64,000 nt of DNA, from positions 1 through 64,000 of the forward strand of contig BQJG01000002.1 of NCBI GenBank assembly GCA_021604585.1, read 5' to 3'. Positions within the stretch are counted from its first letter, which is position 1, and every line of letters starts with the position of its first letter. Position numbers and translations under genes: made by a program. Shown piece by piece: positions 33,203 through 40,788 of the stretch. The notes beneath the pieces were generated by a model, which was given only the letters and a program-made list of their open reading frames with translations, was not told where the DNA came from and ran no database searches. The stretch is from Hyphococcus sp. (GTDB lineage: Bacteria; Pseudomonadota; Alphaproteobacteria; Caulobacterales; Parvularculaceae).

Positions 33203-33222
33203 TTGTTCCCGAGCGGGAATAA
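33203..33222. promoter_or_regulatory. HipB-type operator 2
   Basis: TTCCCG and CGGGAA arms stand around a 2-base centre, with flanks TTG and TAA. Its centre is 50 bases from the centre of operator 1 and about 49 from that of operator 3. Confidence 0.7.
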
Positions 33223-33251
33223 AACCCTTGATTTCCGCTGAGCATCATCAT

Positions 33252-33271
33252 ATATTCCCGTTCGGGAATAT
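33252..33271. promoter_or_regulatory. HipB-type operator 3, overlapping the hipB start
   Basis: ATATTCCCG and CGGGAATAT form perfect 9-base arms around TT. The site runs into the ATG at 33270, so a bound repressor would cover the start region. E. coli HipB operators (TATCC-N8-GGATA) have a comparable architecture. Confidence 0.75.
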
Positions 33272-33491
33272 GAATATGACGCCAAAAGACATCGGCATAG
33301 CCATTCGAGAAATGCGCAAACGACAGGGCCTCCGGCAGCACCAGCTCGCCGGCGCAGCCGGCGTCGGCTTGCGATTCCTGATCGAGTTAGAGGGCGGGAA
33401 GGAGACGGCGCAACTCGGCAAGACCCTTGCGGTTCTCGACGCCCTAGGATGCCGGATCATCCTTGATGCTCCCGACAGGATCAAGCCATGA
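33270..33491 (+). CDS. hipB: HipB-like antitoxin, XRE-family repressor
   Basis: The 73-residue protein is an XRE-type helix-turn-helix protein: IGIAIREMRKRQGLRQHQLA and GVGLRFLIELEGGKETAQLG, ending in a short strand (CRIILDAPDRIKP). It should bind HipA and repress its own promoter. The start is placed at 33270 (a second Met is at 33276). A longer frame from 33114 would run through all three operators and lacks family homology. The stop overlaps hipA by 4 bases (ATGA), the usual coupling of this pair. Confidence 0.87.
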   Translation: MNMTPKDIGIAIREMRKRQGLRQHQLAGAAGVGLRFLIELEGGKETAQLGKTLAVLDALGCRIILDAPDRIKP

Positions 33492-34744
33492 CCCAAACCT
33501 TGAGCGTTTGGTGGGACGGCGCGGTTGTCGGCGCCCTCAGCGTCGATCGCCATGGCGACATGAGTTTCGCTTATTCGAAAGCGTGGCTCGATAATCCGAA
33601 GCATCCTGCGATCTCCATGTCGCTACCGAAACGCGAAGAGTCGTTCAGCCGCCGTGAATGCCGTCCATTCTTTGAAGGCCTGTTGCCGGAAGAAAGCCAG
33701 CGCGAAGCGGCGGCGCGCGCGCTCGGCGTTTCCCGCGGAAATGAATTTAAGCTTTTGAATGAACTCGGCGGCGAAGTCGCCGGCGCCCTCACGCTATGGC
33801 CGGAAGGGGAGGAGCCGCCGGCGCTGCAAGCGAAAAATCAAACGCGGCCTCTAAGCGAAAAAGAGCTCGTCGCGATTTTGGATGATCTGCCGGTGCGGCC
33901 GCTTCTCGCCGGGCGTGAGGGGCTTCGACTGTCGCTTGCGGGCGCGCAATCGAAACTCCCCGTCGTTCTCATTGGCGGCGCCGTTGCTCTCCCGGCGCCC
34001 GGGGAGGCGACCAGCCATATTCTGAAACCGCCGATCGACCGCTTTCCTGGAACCACCGAAAATGAGGCGTTCGGAATGCGGCTCGCGCAGAAAATCGGCC
34101 TCTCCGTCGCCAACGTGGAGATTAGCCAAGTTCAAGACCGCTCATTCCTCCTCATTGAACGGTATGATCGCGGCCGCGGCAATGACGGTCGGCTTTATCG
34201 TCTCCATCAGGAAGATTTTTGTCAGGCGCTGGGCTTCACCTCCGATCACAAATACGCCGCCGAAGGCGGCCCCGTGTTTCGTGATTGCTTCGACCTTTTG
34301 CGCCGCGCCGCATCGCGCCCCGCAATCGAAGTGTTGAAGCTTTTTGATGCGTCGATTTTCAATCTCATCATCGGCAACGCCGACGCGCACGCCAAGAATT
34401 TCAGCCTTCTCTATCGTGAAGATGGCGCAATCGAATTGGCTCCGCTCTATGATCTGCTTTCGACAGTCTACTACCCGGCGCTCTCGCCGCGCCTCGCCAT
34501 GAAAATCGCGAAGCGGCACACATTGGAAGAACTCAAACCCGGCGATTGGGAGCGATTCTCGGAAGAGACGGGGATAGGCCAACGATATATCAAGTCTCGC
34601 ATCAAGGAACTAATCGACGCCATTCTCGATTCCGCCGACAGAGCCTGCGAAGAATTCGCCGACGCGCAAAACGTAGAAGCGCTAATTAAGATTACCAGCC
34701 TCGCTAAGTCCCGCGCTCAGCAGTTGGAAGTCCGAATTTCATAA
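33488..34744 (+). CDS. hipA: HipA-like serine/threonine kinase toxin
   Basis: This 418-residue member of the HipA kinase family can phosphorylate glutamyl-tRNA synthetase or other targets and cause dormancy. The N-terminal HipA subdomain (residues 1-110) ends in NELGGEVAGALTLWPEG. LSLAGAQSKLPV (148-159) is the region of the regulatory Ser in E. coli HipA. Catalytic Asp299 lies in GNADAHAKNFS and the metal-binding Asp322 in LAPLYDLLST. All key residues are present, so the toxin looks active. It lies in the cargo block after the trb operon, where it may stabilise the element. Confidence 0.92.
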   Translation: MTQTLSVWWDGAVVGALSVDRHGDMSFAYSKAWLDNPKHPAISMSLPKREESFSRRECRPFFEGLLPEESQREAAARALGVSRGNEFKLLNELGGEVAGALTLWPEGEEPPALQAKNQTRPLSEKELVAILDDLPVRPLLAGREGLRLSLAGAQSKLPVVLIGGAVALPAPGEATSHILKPPIDRFPGTTENEAFGMRLAQKIGLSVANVEISQVQDRSFLLIERYDRGRGNDGRLYRLHQEDFCQALGFTSDHKYAAEGGPVFRDCFDLLRRAASRPAIEVLKLFDASIFNLIIGNADAHAKNFSLLYREDGAIELAPLYDLLSTVYYPALSPRLAMKIAKRHTLEELKPGDWERFSEETGIGQRYIKSRIKELIDAILDSADRACEEFADAQNVEALIKITSLAKSRAQQLEVRIS

Positions 34745-34767
34745 CCACACATATAGCGAACCCAGCC

Positions 34768-37700
34768 ATGGCAAGTCTTCCTCCGGAAAACTCAGATGAT
34801 GAATCGGCGAAACGCAAAGCGAATCCTGAAGGGGCTGTCTGGCATCGGTGGGATCCGCATATCCATGCGCCGGGCACGCTAAAAAATGATAATTTCGGTG
34901 CCGCCGACACGGTATTCGACGACTATATCGCTGCAATTAACGCCTGTAATCCGCCGATACGGGCATTAGGCGTAACTGACTATTATGTCCTTAATTCATA
35001 TGAGAAACTGAAGGCCCGCCACGACGCCGGCGATTTACCCGGCGTCGACTTGATCTTTCCGAATATTGAACTTCGTTTCGCCGTCAATGCAGGTAAAGGA
35101 TCGCCGATCAATCTTCACCTGCTGGTATGTCCGGATGATCCCGATCATTTAGATCAGATGGATCGTTTTCTGCGAGAATTGAAATTCGATTTCAATGAAG
35201 AAAAGTATGGCTGCACTAAGGATGAATTAATTCGCCTGGGTCGCGCATATAATCCCGATGTCGAAGGCGATGCGCATGCGCTCAAGCTTGGGGTAGAACA
35301 ATCCAAAATCGAACCGCGGAATCTGCGAGAAGCATTCAAGAACTCCCAATGGGCGCGCCAAAATATCCTTATCGCACTTCCTGCGAGCAAAAATGACGGC
35401 GCAGCGCAGCTTCAGGAAGACGGCCTGAAAGCGTTGCGTGAAGAATTACAGCGCTGGGCGACGATCATTTTCTCTGGAAATCCGAAGGATCGCGCCTATT
35501 GGTGCGGAGCTGCAAGTGACTCTATAGACGTTCTGAAAGAAAAATATGGCGGACCGAAACCGTGTTTGCATGGCTGCGACGCCCATGACCTCGCCAAAGT
35601 CGGAAATCCCGATGAAAACCGTTATTGTTGGATCAGGGGCGACGTAGCATTCGACACGCTTCGACAAATCTGTTTCGAACCGGCGCTTCGAGTATTCGTA
35701 GGGGCGCAACCGCCAACAGGAGGCCGAGCGTCCAACACAATCAAAAATGTAGAGATCAAAAACGCGCCATGGCTAAAGACTTCAGCGGCGCCGATAAACA
35801 GCGGACTCGTTGCGGTGATCGGTGCGCGGGGGTCCGGCAAAACAGCGCTTGTCGAAATGATTGCGGCAGGGGCTGAAAGCGTCGACAGCACGCATACCAA
35901 AAGATCTTTTCTGAAGAGAGCCAAAGACTATCTTGTTGAAACGATAAGTTCGTTAAAATGGGGAAACGGTGAAGTATCGGAGGCGAGCGCCCATATAGAT
36001 AGCTTTGCGGAAGAAAGCGATGCGCCGCGTGTGCGGTATCTTTCGCAGCAATTTGTCGACCAGCTTTGTTCGTCCGACGGACTCGCTGATGAGTTGGTCC
36101 ATGCAATAGAGGACGTAATATTTGGCGCCCATCCCCAAGAAAAGCGGCTAGGCGCAGCGACGTTCGAAGAATTGCGGGAACTCAAAACAGAATCCTTACA
36201 GCGGCAGATGGAGCGACATAGGGATCAGCTGCGAGACATTGGTCAAGAAATCGCTATTCAGGACGATCTGCGCCGGAGTCTTCCTGACTTGCGTAGAAAG
36301 CGCGTTGCGGAGAAAGCTGCGATTGATCGTTTGAAACAGGACCGTAAAGGCCTCACTCCAACGAATAACAAAGCAATCCTCGATCGCCTAGAAGCGGTAC
36401 GCAATGCCGCGGAAACAAAAGCCCGCGAAGTCGCTACGCTAGAACGCAAACAACTCAGACTTAATGATTTGAAGAATGAGACGGTGGGATTCCAGGATAA
36501 TGAAGATGATATTCGCCTTGGCCAGCTCAAGATCGAATATGCGGAAGCCGGACTTACAGATGATCAATGGTTAGCTTTCAAGTTAAAGCATGAAGGCGAC
36601 GTCACAACACTTCTCGATGGGGAATTGAAAAAAGTCGCGGATGAAATCAAGAAGCGAAAAGGGCCGGGGGAAGGCGAAGCCTCAGAAGTCGCCGCCGACG
36701 CGCGTGCTACAGCGCCAGCTTACTTTCCTGATGCCGCAGTCCTCGCCGATCTGACTTACACGCTGCTGTCACAGGAACAGCGCCGCCTGGAAGCCAAGAT
36801 CGGCATTGATGAGGCGCGTCGGCGCCGTTACGCCGACTTGTCCAAGAAGATTGCCCAGGCGGAATCGGCCCTGGTTCAGCGCGGCGAGGAAATCAAGAAC
36901 GCTGAAGCGGCTGAAGGGAAAATCAATGAGTTTTCGGCCCAACGTCAGAAAGTCTATTGTTCGCTCGTCGCTCAAATAGAAAGGGAAGAGAAGACGCTCA
37001 AAGACCTATATAAGCCGCTTCAAGATCGGCTCGACGCCGAAGCCGGCACGCTAAACAAACTTAGTTTTTCCGTAAGGCGAGTCGTCGATATTGATTCTTG
37101 GGCCGAGGCTGGTGAGCGCCTTATTGACAAGTCGCGTCAAGGAAAGTTCAGGGGCGTCGGCGAACTGACGAAAATCATAAAAGAAAAACTAGAAATCATC
37201 TGGAAAACCGGGACGTCCACGGAAATTGCACAGGCTATGGCTGATTTCCGAAGCGAATACGGTCAAGAATTCTGGAAACATGCGTTCCAGGATGCGTTGA
37301 AATCTCGGGAGGGACGAAAGCACTGGTTCGAGCAGGTTTCGGAATGGCTTTATTCCACGGACCATGTGAGTGTGACTTACGGGCTGGAGTACGAAGCTGT
37401 CGATATCGAACAGTTGTCTCCCGGCACGAGGGGGATTGTTCTTCTCTTGTTATACCTTTCAATCGACGTGGACGATGAAAGGCCATTAATTATCGACCAG
37501 CCCGAAGAAAACCTGGATCCTAAGTCGATTTTTGACGAATTGGTGGAGAGGTTTAAGGAAGCCAAGACCCGTCGTCAGATCATCATCGTTACACATAATG
37601 CCAACATCGTCGTCAATGCCGACGCTGATCAGGTTATCGTGGCGGAACGCGGAGCGCATAAACCAAAAGCGCTGCCCGATATTACCTATCAGAGCGGCTC

Positions 37701-37809
37701 GCTCGAAAACCCAATTATTCGCGCTGCGGTTTGCGAAATCCTTGAAGGCGGCGAAGAGGCGTTTGCGGAGCGCGCAAGGCGGCTTCGGGTTCGACTTGGC
37801 CCAAGATAG
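34768..37809 (+). CDS. TrlF-type protein: PHP phosphoesterase domain plus SMC/RecN-like ATPase
   Basis: The 1013-residue protein joins a PHP-type metal-dependent phosphoesterase domain (WDPHIHAPGT, His31 and His33) to an ABC/SMC-like ATPase. Walker A is GARGSGKTALVEM near residue 352. Coiled coil runs from about 470 to 830, with a central hinge-like part. The ABC signature is LSPGTRG near 880, Walker B is LIIDQPEENLD near 905 and the switch His is in IIVTHN near 940. NCBI names this family TrlF AAA-like ATPases. Such PHP-SMC nucleases are found in defence islands. It starts 23 bases after hipA without a clear ribosome-binding site. Phage or plasmid interference is inference from context. Confidence 0.85.
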   Translation: MASLPPENSDDESAKRKANPEGAVWHRWDPHIHAPGTLKNDNFGAADTVFDDYIAAINACNPPIRALGVTDYYVLNSYEKLKARHDAGDLPGVDLIFPNIELRFAVNAGKGSPINLHLLVCPDDPDHLDQMDRFLRELKFDFNEEKYGCTKDELIRLGRAYNPDVEGDAHALKLGVEQSKIEPRNLREAFKNSQWARQNILIALPASKNDGAAQLQEDGLKALREELQRWATIIFSGNPKDRAYWCGAASDSIDVLKEKYGGPKPCLHGCDAHDLAKVGNPDENRYCWIRGDVAFDTLRQICFEPALRVFVGAQPPTGGRASNTIKNVEIKNAPWLKTSAAPINSGLVAVIGARGSGKTALVEMIAAGAESVDSTHTKRSFLKRAKDYLVETISSLKWGNGEVSEASAHIDSFAEESDAPRVRYLSQQFVDQLCSSDGLADELVHAIEDVIFGAHPQEKRLGAATFEELRELKTESLQRQMERHRDQLRDIGQEIAIQDDLRRSLPDLRRKRVAEKAAIDRLKQDRKGLTPTNNKAILDRLEAVRNAAETKAREVATLERKQLRLNDLKNETVGFQDNEDDIRLGQLKIEYAEAGLTDDQWLAFKLKHEGDVTTLLDGELKKVADEIKKRKGPGEGEASEVAADARATAPAYFPDAAVLADLTYTLLSQEQRRLEAKIGIDEARRRRYADLSKKIAQAESALVQRGEEIKNAEAAEGKINEFSAQRQKVYCSLVAQIEREEKTLKDLYKPLQDRLDAEAGTLNKLSFSVRRVVDIDSWAEAGERLIDKSRQGKFRGVGELTKIIKEKLEIIWKTGTSTEIAQAMADFRSEYGQEFWKHAFQDALKSREGRKHWFEQVSEWLYSTDHVSVTYGLEYEAVDIEQLSPGTRGIVLLLLYLSIDVDDERPLIIDQPEENLDPKSIFDELVERFKEAKTRRQIIIVTHNANIVVNADADQVIVAERGAHKPKALPDITYQSGSLENPIIRAAVCEILEGGEEAFAERARRLRVRLGPR

Positions 37810-37855
37810 AAGTAACGCTAGAGTACCTTTTGAATATGCGAAATGACATCGGGTC

Positions 37856-37889
37856 TGTGTAACAAATTGTGGACATTTTGTGTAACAAA
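37856..37889. repeat. Short direct repeat at the possible right edge of the element
   Basis: TGTGTAACAAA occurs at 37856-37866 and again at 37879-37889, 23 bases apart, in an AT-rich gap of 182 bases between the TrlF gene and the first chromosomal-type gene. It could be an integrase or regulator site near the border. No matching copy was found near the left end of the window. Confidence 0.4.
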
Positions 37890-37991
37890 CTCCGCATGCG
37901 GACTTCGTAAACCATTGAAAGTATTGGGATAACTGGCGATATACGAGCCCGCTACCCGCTCCAGATCTTCCAAATTGCGGCTTTGCCTGCT

Positions 37992-38795
37992 TTATTTTTT
38001 TGCTGGCGGACGGGGAAAAAAGCCGCTGACGCGCTTTTTGTAGCTTTCATAGTCCTTGTATCGCTTTGACATGGAACGCTCGAGCATGGCCTTGCCGGAA
38101 ACCGCATAGAGAAAATAAATCATCAATGCCGGGCTGAGCACGGTCAGGAATCCGTACTGACTTTCGAGTGCGGTGAGCGTCAGTCCGGTCCACACTGCGG
38201 CGTCGCCAAAATAATTTGGGTGCCGCGTCCATGCCCACAGACCCTGATCCATGAGTTTGCCTTTGTTCTCCGGTTTTTTCTTGAACGCGCGCAGTTGCGC
38301 ATCGCCAATCGCCTCGAACACAAGGCCCAAGGCGAAAACCGCCACGCCTATATAGGCGACAATACCAAGCGCGCCCGATCCGGTTCCCAACAATGTCGAA
38401 CTGCCGAATTGTCCGACCTGCGATGGCAACGACACAAAAAACGCGATCAAACATTGTAAAATGAAAACGCTGACGAGGCTCGACATGGCGAACTTGGAAT
38501 CGCCGCCTGCTTTTTGGCGCATGGCGGCATAGCGATAGTCCTCGCCGTGACCGATATTGCGGATGGCGAGATAGGTTGCGAGGCGCACACCCCATATTGC
38601 CGCCAGCACCATCAGCAGCGTCGCTCTCGGCTCCGCGCCGTCACTGCGTAGCCAGGTCAGAAAAGCCGGCAGGGCGCAGGCGACGCCCCACGCAATATCA
38701 ACAATGCTGGCATTTTTGAGAACGACGCTGAGCCCCCAGAGAGCGACGAACAGCCCAAGCATGATGGCGAGATTTGTAGCCAGCAAGGCAATCAT
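37992..38795 (-). CDS. DUF1295 family membrane protein (steroid 5-alpha-reductase/ICMT-like)
   Basis: The 267-residue protein has about six to seven membrane helices. The C-terminal methyltransferase/reductase-like motif is GLWAWTRHPNYFGDAAVWTG (about 188-207), followed by YKDYESYKKRVSGFFPRPP, the normal DUF1295 end. The family is thought to act on lipids or isoprenoids with NADPH, but no substrate is established. It is the first chromosome-like gene after the mobile element and points toward it. Its frame remains open for 58 codons past its TAA, which is noted separately. Confidence 0.88.
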   Translation of the reverse strand: MIALLATNLAIMLGLFVALWGLSVVLKNASIVDIAWGVACALPAFLTWLRSDGAEPRATLLMVLAAIWGVRLATYLAIRNIGHGEDYRYAAMRQKAGGDSKFAMSSLVSVFILQCLIAFFVSLPSQVGQFGSSTLLGTGSGALGIVAYIGVAVFALGLVFEAIGDAQLRAFKKKPENKGKLMDQGLWAWTRHPNYFGDAAVWTGLTLTALESQYGFLTVLSPALMIYFLYAVSGKAMLERSMSKRYKDYESYKKRVSGFFPRPPAKK

Positions 38796-39084
38796 GGCGC
38801 GATCTCCGGGATGGAATTTTCAAGGGGCGATGGGCGAAAGACTGGAGTGGGCGATCCTGCGCAAGGGCAAGCATTGTTCAGTTTCCCGGTGGTTTGGTGA
38901 TGCGTCAACAGTTGGGTTCATGGGATTGCGCTCTTTAAGGCTAGACTCTACGGGCGTGCTGATGGCGAGGGATGTTGAGAATGATATCATTCCGGGCGCC
39001 GTGACGCTTGCTGTGATTGTCTTTCGCCGCGCGTGGCGATAGGTCTCAGCGCTCTCCCAACTCGAACCCCGGCAGGATGACTTT

Positions 39085-40704
39085 ATGGCGACAGCGAACA
39101 ATCGATATGACGCAGTGTTTATCGGCGGCGGCCATAATGGTTTGACCTGTGCTTATTATCTTGCGCGCGCCGGGCTGCGAGTGCGGATCTGCGAGCGGCG
39201 CGGTGTGGTCGGCGGCGCGGCGGTGACTGAAGAGTTTCACCCCGGTTTCCGCAATTCGGTGGCGAGCTACACCGTCAGTCTCTTAAATCCGGTGGTGATC
39301 AAGGAGATGGGGCTGGAAGCGCGCGGACTTAAAGTGGTCAATCGCGCGATCTCGAATTTCCTCCCCACCGAAGACGGCGGCTATCTGAAAGTCGGCGGCA
39401 GTCTTGAAAAGACCCAGGCCGAGTTTGCGAAATTTTCAAAAGCTGATGCGGAGCGCTTGCCGGCCTATTATGAGCGGCTGGAAAATGTCGCCGATGTGTT
39501 GCGCGCGATCTCGCTGAAAACGCCGCCCAACCCGCAACGTGGAATCCCTGCGGCGCTTGCCGCCGCATCGCAGCTCTGGCCCGTGGCGCGGGGCGGCGAT
39601 CAGCTGCATCAGGATGTGCTGGACCTGTTTACCAAGGATGCGCGGTCGTTTCTCAATGCGTGGTTTGAAAGCGAACCGGTGAAAGCCGCCTTTGGGTTCG
39701 ACGCCATTGTCGGCAATTATGCGAGCCCCGACACGCCAGGCTCGGCTTATGTTTTGCTGCATCACGTGTTCGGCGAAGTGAACGGCGTTAAAGGCGCGTG
39801 GGGCCACGCCATCGGCGGCATGGGCGCCATCACCCAAGCCATGCGGCAGGCTTGCGAAGAGGCCGGCGTTGAAATCACGACCGACGCGGCGGTGAAATCA
39901 CTGATCGTCGACGATGGTGAGGCGACGGGCATTTTGCTTGAAAATGGTGAGAAAATTTTCGCTGCGCGCGTTGTTTCTAACGTCAATCCGAAACTGCTTT
40001 ACGGAAAACTGACGCCGGCAAGCGCGCTCGATCCGGAATTCAAGCGCCGCATGGACGGCTATCGCTGCGGGTCGGGAACGGTGCGGATGAATGTCGCGCT
40101 GTCGGAACTGCCGGACTTTGCCTGCCTGCCGGGCAAGGAAGCGGGCGAGCACCACAAGTCCGGCATCATCATCGCGCCGACGCTGGACTATATGGACCGC
40201 GCCTTTATCGACGCCAAGCGCGAGGGCTGGTCGAAAAAGCCGATTGTCGAAATGCTGATCCCGTCAACGGTGGACGACACGCTGGCGCCCAAGGGTCAGC
40301 ATGTGGCGAGCCTTTTCTGCCAGCAATTCGCGCCGCAGCTGCCCGACGGTAAAAACTGGTCAGACTATCGCGAGCAGGTTGCCGATCTGATCATCGATAC
40401 GGTCAATGAGTTCGCGCCCAACTTCAAACAATCCGTCCTCGGACGAATGGTGCTGACGCCGCAGGATCTCGAAGACAAATTCGGCCTTATCGGCGGCGAC
40501 ATCATGCATGGCGCCATGTCGCTCGATCAGATGTGGTCGGCGCGGCCGGCGCTCGGCGTTGGCGATTATCGCGGCGCGGTGAAGCGGCTCTATCATTGCG
40601 GAGCTGGGGCGCATCCTGGCGGCGGCGTCACGGGCCTGCCGGGCCGCAACGCCGCGCGTGAAATCCTCAAGGATGCGCGCAAGCCGTTTGGGCATGCGGC
40701 ATAA
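39085..40704 (+). CDS. Phytoene-desaturase-like FAD-dependent oxidoreductase (PYROXD2 type)
   Basis: The 539-residue flavoprotein has an FAD-binding dinucleotide fold at the N-terminus (DAVFIGGGHNGLTCAYYLARAG cut here at Gly14-Gly19) and, at the C-terminus, the family box YHCGAGAHPGGGVTGLPG. The length and pattern match the bacterial relatives of PYROXD2 within the carotenoid desaturase superfamily. No carotenoid genes (crtB, crtE) lie nearby, so a carotenoid role is not supported. The substrate is unknown. About 290 bases upstream hold no gene. It precedes the TPR-sulfotransferase by 84 bases. Confidence 0.85.
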   Translation: MATANNRYDAVFIGGGHNGLTCAYYLARAGLRVRICERRGVVGGAAVTEEFHPGFRNSVASYTVSLLNPVVIKEMGLEARGLKVVNRAISNFLPTEDGGYLKVGGSLEKTQAEFAKFSKADAERLPAYYERLENVADVLRAISLKTPPNPQRGIPAALAAASQLWPVARGGDQLHQDVLDLFTKDARSFLNAWFESEPVKAAFGFDAIVGNYASPDTPGSAYVLLHHVFGEVNGVKGAWGHAIGGMGAITQAMRQACEEAGVEITTDAAVKSLIVDDGEATGILLENGEKIFAARVVSNVNPKLLYGKLTPASALDPEFKRRMDGYRCGSGTVRMNVALSELPDFACLPGKEAGEHHKSGIIIAPTLDYMDRAFIDAKREGWSKKPIVEMLIPSTVDDTLAPKGQHVASLFCQQFAPQLPDGKNWSDYREQVADLIIDTVNEFAPNFKQSVLGRMVLTPQDLEDKFGLIGGDIMHGAMSLDQMWSARPALGVGDYRGAVKRLYHCGAGAHPGGGVTGLPGRNAAREILKDARKPFGHAA

Positions 40705-40788
40705 GTTGCAAAACACGGTTAATGGCGTTGCTTGCAGGCGGCGCTCGCGCCCTTTAGCGTTGCAAGCAGTGGATCACAGGCACGCAGC

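Larger units (their letters stand above)
526..37809. mobile_element. Conjugative element (ICE or integrated plasmid), trb/MPF-T type; ends not located
   Basis: The interval holds a full DNA-processing and mating-pair set: relaxase, TraG coupling protein, TraF peptidase and trbBCDEJLFGI. It also has backbone families typical of alphaproteobacterial elements (ArdC, ParB-like, two DUF736, DUF2285, DUF2274) and cargo (Qat, imuABC-type mutasome, HipBA, TrlF). From about 38 kb the genes become ordinary metabolic genes. The left limit is set only by the first backbone gene and the right limit by the last cargo gene. No integrase, tRNA target or att repeat was found, so an ICE cannot be told from an integrated plasmid. 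The backbone call is firm; the limits are inference. Confidence 0.8.

Noticed and set aside
37810..37991. tRNA-based attachment site at the right edge
   Set aside because: No cloverleaf, CCA end or repeat matching the left part of the window could be seen.
38820..39042. Small genes in the gap before the flavoprotein gene
   Set aside because: Overlapping open frames on both strands have no family pattern or ribosome-binding site; the gap of about 290 bases most likely holds promoters only.
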